Origin: Nostoc punctiforme NIES-2108
Lineage (GTDB): Bacteria; Cyanobacteriota; Cyanobacteriia; Cyanobacteriales; Nostocaceae
Length of the DNA stretch: 64,000 nt
Assembly (NCBI GenBank): GCA_003326195.1
Contig: LXQE01000160.1
Coordinates: 17,112-81,111, forward strand
Direction: 5' to 3'
Positions 7,982 to 17,188 of this stretch are shown piece by piece. The notes beneath the pieces were generated by a model. The model did not search any database. It worked only from the letters and a program-made list of their open reading frames with translations, and had not been told where the DNA came from. The position numbers and the translations under genes are program-made. Each line of letters begins with the position of its first letter. The first letter of the stretch is position 1.

Positions 7982-9469
7982 ATGAAACAGTTAGCAAAAA
8001 CATTATATAGTAAACTTCTACATCTATTTCACCAGGTAAAGGGAATTACCATTTCCCATAATCCAAATCAGAAAGAAACTAATGTTGCTCTTGATGAAAA
8101 ATCCTCAGAAGACCCAACTACTCAATTATCAAAGCAAATTCCTCTTCAAGACAGAGTTAATAAATCCGAGCAAAACTTACAATTAAATTACCAGTATTCA
8201 GCAAAACCTCGGCAATTCAAAAAAGCTTCTTTATTTCCTGATAGTAAGACTAATGTTGCTGCTTTGTCGCTAGTTTTGTCTGGAGTTGCTGAAGTCTTAT
8301 CTCAAAAAATGAACTTGTCATGGAATCAAGTAAATAATACTTTTAGTTACGAAAAAGAAGCTGAAACTGGAAAAGGAAAAATTTTTTACTATGTAACAGA
8401 TAATCCCGAAACTCCACAACCAGAAACACTGGCAGAAGAGGCAGCTTTAGTTGTTATAGACGAATTTGATCCAAGAGCGTGTGCTATTCACCTGATTTAC
8501 TGTGCCTTAGTCGCTAGCCTAGATAAACCTTGGTCAGGCAATTTTGTAATTGATGAAAAGCAGCTATTTGAATACACAGGGCTTGTTAAACGCAGGGACT
8601 TATGCAAACATGAAAAATTGAGTATTTTGTACCACTTGTTACGGCAACCTGCTCAAGTACTAGCTTGTATTGCATGGCCTAAACAGGAGAAAGCTGGAGC
8701 TTTTACTGTTGCTGATTTAAAGATTTGGGACATCAGCATAATTCGAGATTTTGAAACAGATAAAGCTGGCAATAACAAGCTAGTGGGTTTAAAGGTGATA
8801 GGTCAAGCTGGAGTATGGACAAAATACTTCCTCAACAAATCTAAATACCACTACCACACTGGAATTATTACCAAGAAAACCGTACAGAAACTATTTAGTA
8901 TTGGTAAACAAAATGCTGGCGCGGCTAGAATGCTAGTTTGGCTAACCTTCCAAATCAAACCGGAATTCCAGGATTGTGTAATGGGCAAGACTCTGATGGA
9001 GATTGCTTACGGCAAAGACAAAGTGTCAACAGCAGAGCAAGACAGACAGCTTAGACGGCAAATGGCTGATGATTTGGAAACCGACTTGAAAGTTGTCAAA
9101 GAAGCTGGATGGCAAGCAGAACTGGAAACAGGCCCAGCTTGGTTAACAAGCAGCAAAACTGCTAAAAGACCTATAGGTTACTGGAATCAAATACTCAATT
9201 CTAGATGGCGTTTTCATTTACCAGCAGAAGTACAGGAACGCTTAACGGTGGACTCGAATCAGCTAAGTGCAAACAATATCCAGCCTCTATCAGGTAATGT
9301 CATTAGAGAAGCGAGAAAAGCAAAAGGCTGGTCTAGAGCATTTTTCGCTACAACGATGGGGAAAAGCGTTTCCTGGGTTGATGCAGTCGAGACGGGTACA
9401 CGTCAGGTTTCTCAAAAGGACTTGCCCAAGTTGCTCAATACACTGGAACTACACGTTAACAGGTATTGA
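7982..9469 (+). CDS. Unknown protein with C-terminal XRE-type helix-turn-helix
   Basis: 495 residues. The first 70 residues are polar and poorly conserved-looking; residues about 70-400 form a large domain I do not recognise (ending with a basic QDRQLRRQMADDLETDLK region). The last 50 residues read as an HTH of the XRE/Cro type (VIREARKAKGWSRAFFATTMGKSVSWVDAVETG). Size and layout recall cyanobacterial plasmid-type replication or partition regulators, but no diagnostic Rep motif is seen, so that is only a possibility. Standing alone, with a terminator about 175 bases upstream. Confidence 0.7.
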   Translation: MKQLAKTLYSKLLHLFHQVKGITISHNPNQKETNVALDEKSSEDPTTQLSKQIPLQDRVNKSEQNLQLNYQYSAKPRQFKKASLFPDSKTNVAALSLVLSGVAEVLSQKMNLSWNQVNNTFSYEKEAETGKGKIFYYVTDNPETPQPETLAEEAALVVIDEFDPRACAIHLIYCALVASLDKPWSGNFVIDEKQLFEYTGLVKRRDLCKHEKLSILYHLLRQPAQVLACIAWPKQEKAGAFTVADLKIWDISIIRDFETDKAGNNKLVGLKVIGQAGVWTKYFLNKSKYHYHTGIITKKTVQKLFSIGKQNAGAARMLVWLTFQIKPEFQDCVMGKTLMEIAYGKDKVSTAEQDRQLRRQMADDLETDLKVVKEAGWQAELETGPAWLTSSKTAKRPIGYWNQILNSRWRFHLPAEVQERLTVDSNQLSANNIQPLSGNVIREARKAKGWSRAFFATTMGKSVSWVDAVETGTRQVSQKDLPKLLNTLELHVNRY

Positions 9470-9682
9470 TTTCAACTAAACTTTTCTTGTTTCTCTGAGG
9501 TAATTTGTGCTACGTATTATTACTCATTGCAACTGTGTCGGGAGGGAGATTAGGTTTTTCGTGGGTTTTTCCATGACGTGAAAAGTCAGTGTTTATGTAA
9601 AGTTTCGCCAAAAGGCAGTATTCGTCCTGCCTCCTGCCTCTCTTGTTAATATTTTGATAGACAGTATGCATTTCTCCTCGCT

Positions 9683-11302
9683 ATGTTACGACTAACAGAA
9701 GTAAAGCTCCCGCTTGATCATCCTGAAGATGAGATCAAGACTGCCATCCTCAAAAAGCTGCAAATCACGGACGAAGATTTGATCAGCTATTCCATCTTCA
9801 AGCGTAGCTACGATGCCCGTAAGAAAGGAGAGATCGCTCTTGTTTATATTCTGGATGTAGAAACGACTCAGGAAACTCATCTACTCAAGCGCCTGAAAAA
9901 AGATCCTCATGTAATGGTCACTCCAGACATGAGTTATCGCCCAGTGGCAAAAGCACCGAGCAATTTGGCGATTCGCCCCATTGTGATTGGTACTGGGCCT
10001 TGTGGATTGTTTGCGGGTTTGATGCTGGCGCAAATGGGGTTCCGTCCCATTATTTTAGAACGTGGGAAAAAAGTTCGCGATCGCACTGCTGATACCTTTG
10101 GCTTTTGGAAGAAAAAATCAGACTTCAACCCCGAATCTAATGCCCAGTTTGGCGAAGGTGGGGCGGGTACATTTTCCGATGGCAAACTCTACAGTCAAGT
10201 CAAAGATCCTCAGCATTATGGGCGCAAGGTACTAACCGAACTCGTCAACGCTGGAGCCTCACCGGAAATTCTCTATATCAACAAACCGCATATCGGCACT
10301 TTTAAACTGGTGGGAATCGTCCAAAGTATGCGTGCCAAAATCGAATCTCTGGGCGGCGAAATTCGCTTTCAAAGCCGGGTGGAAGATATTAACATCGAAA
10401 ATGGACAAGTGCGGGGAGTCACCCTCGCCAGTGGGGAATATATCGCCAGCGATTATGTCGTTCTGGCAGTGGGGCACAGCGCCCGCGATACCTTCCAAAT
10501 GCTATACGATCGCGGGGTTTACATCGAGCCTAAACCTTTTTCCATTGGCTTTCGGGTCGAACATCCTCAGACTCTCATCGACCAATGTCGTTTCGGCCCT
10601 CAAGCTGGTCATAAGCTTTTAGGTGCTGCCGATTACAAACTGGTTCACCACTGCCAAAATGGTCGTTCCGTCTATAGTTTCTGTATGTGTCCGGGAGGTT
10701 TGGTAGTTGCAGCTGCATCAGAACCGGGGCGACTTGTCACCAATGGGATGAGCCAATACTCTCGCAATGAGCGCAATGCCAACAGTGCGATCGTTGTGGG
10801 CATCACCCCCGAAGATTATCCGGGAAATGCTTTGGCGGGAATTGACTTTCAACGGCGCTTGGAAGAACGAGCATTTGAGTTGGGTGGTGGAACTTATGAA
10901 GCGCCAGGGCAGTTGGTGGGAGACTTTCTTAACCATCGCCCTTCTACAGCATTGGGCACAGTTAAGCCGTCTTATACACCTGGGGTACATTTGGGTGATT
11001 TGAGCCAGAGTTTACCAGATTATGCGATCGCAGCCATCCGCGAAGCCCTTCCCGCTTTTGACAAACAAATTAAAGGATTTGCGATGGACGATGCCGTGTT
11101 GACTGGGGTAGAAACCCGCACTTCATCACCAATTCGGATTAAACGCAAAGAGGATTATCAGAGTTTAAATACAGTCGGTCTTTATCCAGCTGGTGAAGGC
11201 GCGGGATACGCAGGGGGAATCCTCTCGGCTGGTATCGATGGGATTAAGGTGGCGGAGGCGGTGGCTTTAAGTATATTGCAAACCGTAAATCACAAAATCT
11301 GA
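9683..11302 (+). CDS. FAD-dependent dehydrogenase (COG2509-like)
   Basis: 539 residues. An N-terminal domain of about 90 residues precedes a Rossmann FAD-binding motif IVIGTGPCGLFAGLMLA at about 99-115 and the second strand ERGKKVRDR. A glycine-rich block SNAQFGEGGAGTFSDGKL and the C-terminal GLYPAGEGAGYAGGILSAG are typical of this uncharacterised FAD-dependent dehydrogenase family. The substrate is unknown. It stands alone; no partner genes suggest a pathway. Confidence 0.85.
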   Translation: MLRLTEVKLPLDHPEDEIKTAILKKLQITDEDLISYSIFKRSYDARKKGEIALVYILDVETTQETHLLKRLKKDPHVMVTPDMSYRPVAKAPSNLAIRPIVIGTGPCGLFAGLMLAQMGFRPIILERGKKVRDRTADTFGFWKKKSDFNPESNAQFGEGGAGTFSDGKLYSQVKDPQHYGRKVLTELVNAGASPEILYINKPHIGTFKLVGIVQSMRAKIESLGGEIRFQSRVEDINIENGQVRGVTLASGEYIASDYVVLAVGHSARDTFQMLYDRGVYIEPKPFSIGFRVEHPQTLIDQCRFGPQAGHKLLGAADYKLVHHCQNGRSVYSFCMCPGGLVVAAASEPGRLVTNGMSQYSRNERNANSAIVVGITPEDYPGNALAGIDFQRRLEERAFELGGGTYEAPGQLVGDFLNHRPSTALGTVKPSYTPGVHLGDLSQSLPDYAIAAIREALPAFDKQIKGFAMDDAVLTGVETRTSSPIRIKRKEDYQSLNTVGLYPAGEGAGYAGGILSAGIDGIKVAEAVALSILQTVNHKI

Positions 11303-11527
11303 TGACAACAGGTGTAGGAAAAACTAAATTCTGGTGTGTGTCAGAGCTTGATAGTCTTGAAATATTTTACCCCACAAATGTTCTTATCTCAATCCGCTTA
11401 GGTTAAGGGTTATTGGTGTAGATAATTGGTCTTTTAAGACGCGATTTATTGCGTCTCTACATCAGGGTTTACTTGCCATTTTGCCTTTCTGGTGAAAGCT
11501 AGGCTTATAGCATTTTATGAGTTGTAG

Positions 11528-12787
11528 ATGCTTCAAAATTTATTTTATAAAAAGCAGCTTATGAACGTGACCAGCATTTTATCAAACACCCAGATAACAG
11601 AAAAAGTTCAGATTCTGGTTGTTGAAGATGAGTATATCCTGTCAATGAATTTACAAGAAACTTTAGAACTGCTGGGATACACTGTTTTAGATATTATCGA
11701 TACGGCAGAAACAGCAATTGAGAAAGCTGGTGAATTACTCCCAAACTTGGTTTTGATGGATATTCAGTTGCGGGGTGAGATGGACGGTATTCAGGCAGCG
11801 GAGCTAATCTGGAATCGTTTTCAAATCCCTGTGGTCTATATTACCGGGCATTCTGACAAAAGCACTTTGGATCGGGCTAACATGACATTTGCTTTTGGTT
11901 ACATTCTCAAACCTGTCAAGGAACAACAACTTTATGTTGCTATTCAAACAGCACTCAATCGTTATCAACGAGAGCAATTGTCACAATCTCAACGGCTCAA
12001 CCAGTTGAAAAATAATTTTCTAGCAACCGCCTCTCATGAAATGCGAATGCCCTTATCGAATATCAAAATGACAATCTCCGTGCTAGAAAATATTCTAGAG
12101 CGAGAGGGCATTTTAAATTCAGAGCTACTTTCTCCATTTGAGTCTGTGGCTGGCTACGTAACTATTCTGCGTCAACAGTGTGAAACAGGGCTAGATTTAG
12201 TGAATACTTTACTGTCTCTGCAAATGATTGATACAGATGCATATCCATTAGAATTAACCTCATTTCAACTTCAAGACTGGCTTCCTCATCTAACCTTGTA
12301 TTTTCGAGAACTCGCTCGTTCTCAAAAACAGATTTTCCAGGTTAATATCCCTCAAAATTTACCACCTATGGTTTCAGACTTAGATGTTGTTACCAAAATT
12401 ATCTCCGAATTACTCAACAATGCCTGCAAATATTCTCCTCCTGATGAAGAGATTAAATTAACTGTCCAGATTATCTACATAACAAAAAGTGTAATCAATA
12501 AAGATGATCGACCTGGTATGACGATTAATTCTCAAGTGCCCTTCTTTCAAATTACAATTAGCAACTCTGGCGTAATAATCCCTAAAAAAGATCAATCTCG
12601 GATATTTGAGCCATTTTACCGAATTCCTTACAACGATTTCTGGAAAATTGGTGGGACAGGATTGGGCTTGACATTAGTTAAGAAGCTTATAGAATGTCTC
12701 CAAGGCACAATAGAAGTTACCAATATTGAAGATTGCACAATATTCACTGTCTTACTACCGTTAAGCCTGTCAGATTTATCATCTTAA
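11528..12787 (+). CDS. Response regulator-histidine kinase hybrid (REC-HisKA-HATPase)
   Basis: 419 residues. An N-terminal receiver (residues about 27-145: VVEDEYILSMN acid pocket, phospho-acceptor Asp in LVLMDIQLRGEMDG, Lys in YILKPVKE) is followed directly by a histidine kinase: H-box NNFLATASHEMRMPL, N-box ELLNNACKYSPP, G-box GGTGLGLTLV. The receiver-first order is common in cyanobacteria and implies input from another kinase. No membrane segments, so cytoplasmic. An alternative ATG lies at 11561. No cognate regulator is adjacent. Confidence 0.88.
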   Translation: MLQNLFYKKQLMNVTSILSNTQITEKVQILVVEDEYILSMNLQETLELLGYTVLDIIDTAETAIEKAGELLPNLVLMDIQLRGEMDGIQAAELIWNRFQIPVVYITGHSDKSTLDRANMTFAFGYILKPVKEQQLYVAIQTALNRYQREQLSQSQRLNQLKNNFLATASHEMRMPLSNIKMTISVLENILEREGILNSELLSPFESVAGYVTILRQQCETGLDLVNTLLSLQMIDTDAYPLELTSFQLQDWLPHLTLYFRELARSQKQIFQVNIPQNLPPMVSDLDVVTKIISELLNNACKYSPPDEEIKLTVQIIYITKSVINKDDRPGMTINSQVPFFQITISNSGVIIPKKDQSRIFEPFYRIPYNDFWKIGGTGLGLTLVKKLIECLQGTIEVTNIEDCTIFTVLLPLSLSDLSS

Positions 12788-13324
12788 GCGAACATTATAT
12801 TTCTCTCCACGCGCAGAGAGAAAAAATAGATTTTATAAGTCACCTTGAAAAGGCTAGTACCGCAAGGCGGAAGTCAAAAGTCACGCATAATTGTATTCCG
12901 AGCTTCTTACGCCATTTGAAATGGTATGTTTATTTCCGCGCCCACTGTACTAGTCCTATACAGCAGAATTCAGGAGTAAAATACGCTTTATACCTCAATC
13001 TGACATAAATGGCCTTTTATCGATAAATAAATTGGAGATTGTTAGTCACCGATTATACTGCCGCTTTTTTAAAACTTTGTCATATAAACTCGCAGAATAT
13101 AGACTCAGAGGGAATTTAAAGGTTTTTGGGGCTAAATTTAAATTTGTTAAAGTGTATTAAAAATATCACCGAATCATAAAAATCTATTGAGATAGTCATG
13201 GTTCTCACAAACTGCAATCAATACGGTTCGGTTAAGGTAAGAGACGCGATTCATCGCGTCTTTGCCATCTAACAGAAGTAGTTGAGAGCGATCGCCTTCA
13301 ACATACTACAAACCGACAATTGTC
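12788..13324. other. Intergenic region with dispersed repeats
   Basis: 537 bases between convergent genes. A short dyad TTCTCTC/GAGAGAA lies at 12801-12822 just after the kinase gene. A CAATACGG-type repeat (13219-13236) and a GACGCGAT palindrome (13243-13260) lie next to each other. An ORF-like frame at 12733-13008 has no ribosome site and no protein-like composition and was not called. Confidence 0.6.
13243..13260. repeat. Interspersed palindrome GACGCGATTCATCGCGTC
   Basis: Palindromic repeat also present at 41645-41662 (identical) and 11438-11455 (GACGCGATTTATTGCGTC). All three copies are intergenic. Confidence 0.8.
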
Positions 13325-14449
13325 TTAATACAACTCATATTTCATTAACTGACAAGGCAACGCTCCGTTGTACACCGCAATTCGCTGGGATGATTTTAGT
13401 CCAATTGATTGAGACAGTTCCTTGTTGCCACTGAGGACAAATGCAGTCCAGCCTTTGAAGCGTTGTTTCAGCACGTCGCCCAAAAGTTTGTAAAATGCCC
13501 CTAAATCGTTATCTCGCCCCAGACGTTCGCCATAAGGTGGATTGCAGAATAAAATCCCACTGTCTGCGGGGGCGACAACATCAGCAAGTTCCATTTGAGA
13601 AAACCATACATGGTTATCAATGCCGCAGTTTTGAGCATTATTAATCGCTTGCTCGATTATATTTTCATCGCGATCGCTTCCCCAAATAGGTGCGCTCAGG
13701 CTATCAAGTTGGCTGTCCTTAGCTTCTTGGAGCAGTTCTTCTAAAAGGGATAGATCAAAATCGAGCCAATTTTCAAATCCAAAGGATTCACGAAACAGCC
13801 CTGGTGCTATATTCAGCGCCTTTAAGCTAGCTTCCAAGGGTAAAGTGCCAGACCCACAAAGAGGATCGTAGAACATCTGGTCTGGTTGCCAGCCTGAAAG
13901 TTGAATCAGGGCAGCAGCGAGAGATTCCTTGAGAGGTGCTGCTCCAACCGCAGGACGGTAGCCTCGGCGATGCAGACTATTTCCAGAACTGTCAAGTTTA
14001 ACGGTACAAAAGTCGCGTTCAATATGAACATTAACCCGCACATCTGGTTCATGAAGCTCTACATTTGAACGTTCACCCAGATTTTCTTTCTGTTGGTCAA
14101 CGATCGCATTTTTGACCTGGAGAGATGTGAAGTGGCTGTGGTTGAGGCGATCGTTTTTGCCCGTGACATTCACCGCCAGCGTCATATCTGGCGTCAGATA
14201 GTTTTGCCAATCGATAGTCTGGATACCGCGATAGAGATCCTTGGCATCAAGGCATGGAAACTCATGGATATTCACCAAGATTCGGAACGGCAGCCTAGCC
14301 CAGAGATTGACGCGATAAAGTAGAGTGCGATCGCCCTCAAAGGCTACACCGCAAAACCCCGGCTCTACGGAATGGGCACCCAGTTGCTCTAACTCCTGAG
14401 CCGCGAGGGTTTCTAATCCGCGAGCAACCGTTGCAAAATACTGATTCAT
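13325..14449 (-). CDS. THUMP-domain class I RNA methyltransferase (RlmL/Trm14-like)
   Basis: 374 residues. The N-terminal half has a ferredoxin-like/THUMP domain (about 1-150), the C-terminal half a SAM methyltransferase with DPLCGSGTLPLEASL (SAM site), GSDRDENII and the catalytic FCNPPYGERLG motif used for N2-guanine methylation. Relatives methylate G2445 of 23S rRNA (RlmL) or tRNA guanines; which RNA is the target here cannot be told. The gene ends close to an intergenic repeat region and faces the histidine kinase gene. Confidence 0.88.
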   Translation of the reverse strand: MNQYFATVARGLETLAAQELEQLGAHSVEPGFCGVAFEGDRTLLYRVNLWARLPFRILVNIHEFPCLDAKDLYRGIQTIDWQNYLTPDMTLAVNVTGKNDRLNHSHFTSLQVKNAIVDQQKENLGERSNVELHEPDVRVNVHIERDFCTVKLDSSGNSLHRRGYRPAVGAAPLKESLAAALIQLSGWQPDQMFYDPLCGSGTLPLEASLKALNIAPGLFRESFGFENWLDFDLSLLEELLQEAKDSQLDSLSAPIWGSDRDENIIEQAINNAQNCGIDNHVWFSQMELADVVAPADSGILFCNPPYGERLGRDNDLGAFYKLLGDVLKQRFKGWTAFVLSGNKELSQSIGLKSSQRIAVYNGALPCQLMKYELY

Positions 14450-14724
14450 CCTCTAATCCAAAGCATTATCTTCACTGCTCACCCATTAACGCACTTTAGC
14501 TTAACTTATATCTGGTGACATTCTCTCTCGTTAAGTCTGCAACTATAACCTTAAGTAGGGTAGAGGCAGGAGTCAGGATACAGCAAATATTTTTTTAAAG
14601 AGATTATATTTTCTTCAGTTTAAGTACTATCTTAAATCAATTAACCTTGCTAATATCAAGCTGAAATAGTATTCGGGCACTTTGCAATACAACCCATTAA
14701 TAAAAATAGTCAGAGAGAAAAACT

Positions 14725-16122
14725 ATGACTTTAGTATCTGATATTGTTCTGCTACAAGACTTAACATCGTCATCTGATGAGAATTTAATCCAGCTTAAAA
14801 CCGTACTTCCTGCGACGGTAAATCGCTTAACCAACCCGACATTAGAAAAGATATTTGGTGATGACCTAAAATTTGGTATTGCCTCTTTCAAGGATAAGCC
14901 TATACTGCCTTTTGGGGGTTACGCTGACTATGTATATCAAGCAGAAGTCGCTTTGACAAATAATGTCACAACAGTTAAAGACAAAATCTTTGACTTTCAA
15001 GCTTTTGGTGGCAATGATGGGTCAGAATCACAATTAGATGCACTCTTGTTCGCAGCTTTAGATAGCGGTGGCAGTCTTGGTTACAGAGTAGGTTCATTTC
15101 GTGTTGTTATAGTAGCCACCGATAGTATTTATCACGTTGCCGGCGATCGCGCAGCAGCTATTCCAAGTGATACTATTGCCAATAATGGAGATGGGATAGC
15201 TGATGCTTATGAAGATTATCCAGAGATCGGACAAGTAAAAACTGCGCTAGAAGCAAATAACATTATTCCAATTTTTCTAACTACGAGTAATGTTGCAGCC
15301 GATTACGAGACACTAGTTACCCAGCTTGGTCGAGGTGGTGTACTGACTCTTGGTTCTAAAAGTGAGAATCTTGCTGATCTCATAAAAGAGGCAGTTGCTC
15401 AAACCAGAAATGTAATCAGTACTGATGTCGCTACAACCAAGGGAGACGATACCTTTAGTTGGGGAGATTTTTCGGCTGGCAATAAGGTTATTTTTGCTGG
15501 GGATGGTGATGACAGTATTTCGCTTTTTGGTGTTATTGGTAATCATTACATTGATGGAGGGGCAGGTTCTGACATCCTTGTTGGTGGAGATGGTGCAGAC
15601 AAAATAGATGGGGGTAGTGATAACGACAACCTTGTGGGGGGCAAAGGTAATGATATTCTTTTTGGCAGTAGTGGAAAAGATATTCTGATCGGGAACAAAG
15701 GCAACGATTACCTACAGGGAGATAGTGGGGACGACTTACTAGAAGGAGGCGCTGGTTCAGATAAGTTTGCATTTGCAACAGGATCAAAGTTTAATATTAG
15801 GGAACTCGGAGTTGATACTATTAGTGACTTCACTCCTGGGAAAGACAAGATCCAACTATCTAAATCTACCTTTACCGCTCTAAGTAACTCAGTCTTCCCG
15901 ACTCAATTAAATTCCGCAGACTTTGCCACAGTGACGAAGGATACTTTAGCTGCAAGTAGTAGTGCGGCGATCGTTTATAATAGCGCAAATGGTAGTCTTT
16001 TTTATAACCCCAATGGTTCGGCAGATAATTTTGCTGAGATTAATTCCGGGGGTAAATTTGCACAATTGGATGCTACCTCTTTTCCGGCTCTAACTACCGC
16101 TAGTTTTGAGGTAGTTTTTTAA
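14725..16122 (+). CDS. VWA/integrin-beta-like domain protein with RTX calcium-binding repeats
   Basis: 465 residues. Residues 1-230 look like a von Willebrand A/integrin beta I-like domain: DIVLLQDLTSSSDENL stands where the DxSxS metal site should be, and there is a long strand FRVVIVATDS. Residues about 270-355 are nonapeptide RTX repeats (GGAGSDILVGGDGADKIDGG and on), which bind calcium and mark type I secretion. The C-terminus (ISDFTPGKDKIQL) resembles the domain after RTX repeats in cyanobacterial secreted proteins. No signal peptide, as expected. The canonical DxSxS is altered to DLTSSSD. Probably a secreted surface protein. Confidence 0.85.
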   Translation: MTLVSDIVLLQDLTSSSDENLIQLKTVLPATVNRLTNPTLEKIFGDDLKFGIASFKDKPILPFGGYADYVYQAEVALTNNVTTVKDKIFDFQAFGGNDGSESQLDALLFAALDSGGSLGYRVGSFRVVIVATDSIYHVAGDRAAAIPSDTIANNGDGIADAYEDYPEIGQVKTALEANNIIPIFLTTSNVAADYETLVTQLGRGGVLTLGSKSENLADLIKEAVAQTRNVISTDVATTKGDDTFSWGDFSAGNKVIFAGDGDDSISLFGVIGNHYIDGGAGSDILVGGDGADKIDGGSDNDNLVGGKGNDILFGSSGKDILIGNKGNDYLQGDSGDDLLEGGAGSDKFAFATGSKFNIRELGVDTISDFTPGKDKIQLSKSTFTALSNSVFPTQLNSADFATVTKDTLAASSSAAIVYNSANGSLFYNPNGSADNFAEINSGGKFAQLDATSFPALTTASFEVVF

Positions 16123-16250
16123 GGAGGCAGTAGGAAGAAAGTAGAAATTCTTTGTGTTTGATTTTGAGTCCGGCATTTTGTAACTCATCTACCTGAAAAG
16201 TGCTTTAACAAAAAGAAGGAGGCTATCAACAGCGGCAAATTAATATTAAT

Positions 16251-17138
16251 CTATATTTTTCTAAAATCAATCATTGTCTGACGATAAGCATCTGGCAAAC
16301 CTGTATCAAAACACTTGCCTTTAACAACATATCCTGTCATTCCCTCTTCCTGACGCAATTTTTCCAGACAAGATGTTAACTGAAATTCACCTCGTTCTCG
16401 GAAATTTTGGTTGATATGTTCTGCTAGAAAGTCAAAAATTTTCGGCGTTAGTAAATATAAGCCAAATATACCTAAAAAATCATTTTCTGACATTCCCTCT
16501 ACACGTAAATGCTGTTGTGCATACTCAATAGTAGGTTTTTCATAGAGTTGTGTAACTGACAAAATCGAGTTTACCTCTTGCCAGACTCCTGTTATACACC
16601 CAGCTTGATGAATAATTTCTGTTGGCATTGTAGTTAAGCTAACAACGTTTTGATTAACTTGTTCGTAAACATCTAAAATTTGACCAGCACAAGATTTTTC
16701 AATGTCAGATGCATAAATGTGGTCGCCCAACATGAGCAAAAAAGGCTCATTTTGTACCCAATCCTTGGCACAAAATACTGCATGACCATAGCCTAATTGT
16801 TCCTCTTGTAACAAAATGGTAATTCTGCTACCTAAATCTTCAAGATATCGGCTATATTCTTGATTTTGTGGTGAAAGTTTTTCTAAAAGTTCTTTTTTGG
16901 GTGGTTTTTTCAAGAAATCTGCAAATATTTCTTTGTCATCTGGCTGCACCACAATCCCTACTTCTGTAATTCCAGCACTAATTGCCTCTTCAATAATTGC
17001 GAGAATCACAGGTTTTGCCCTACCATCTCGATCAATAATCGGGAAAAGTTCTTTTTTGACAACTTTAGTAGCTGGAAACAAACGAGTCCCGAAACCAGCT
17101 ACTGGAATCACAGCTTTTCTAACTTTATTTTTCTGCAT
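16251..17138 (-). CDS. galU: UTP-glucose-1-phosphate uridylyltransferase-like nucleotidyltransferase
   Basis: 295 residues from the ATG at 17138, which has a GGAGAGG ribosome site. Signature AGFGTRLFPATKVVKKELFP (nucleotide binding), then EEAISAGITEVGIVV, GYGHAVFCAKD and LGDHIYAS. GalU makes UDP-glucose for polysaccharide and glycolipid synthesis. A longer frame to 17192 exists, but its extra 18 residues (MTNRRGAEGTERGGEERF) are encoded by a common intergenic repeat, so the shorter start is preferred. It lies 50 bases after hemW and may be co-transcribed with it. Confidence 0.85.
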   Translation of the reverse strand: MQKNKVRKAVIPVAGFGTRLFPATKVVKKELFPIIDRDGRAKPVILAIIEEAISAGITEVGIVVQPDDKEIFADFLKKPPKKELLEKLSPQNQEYSRYLEDLGSRITILLQEEQLGYGHAVFCAKDWVQNEPFLLMLGDHIYASDIEKSCAGQILDVYEQVNQNVVSLTTMPTEIIHQAGCITGVWQEVNSILSVTQLYEKPTIEYAQQHLRVEGMSENDFLGIFGLYLLTPKIFDFLAEHINQNFRERGEFQLTSCLEKLRQEEGMTGYVVKGKCFDTGLPDAYRQTMIDFRKI

Positions 17139-17188
17139 AAACCTCTCCTCCCCTCCTCTCTCTGTGCCCTCTGCGCCTCTGCGGTTCG

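Noticed and set aside
12733..13008. 91-residue frame after the histidine kinase
   Set aside because: Begins inside the kinase gene, no ribosome site, composition not protein-like.
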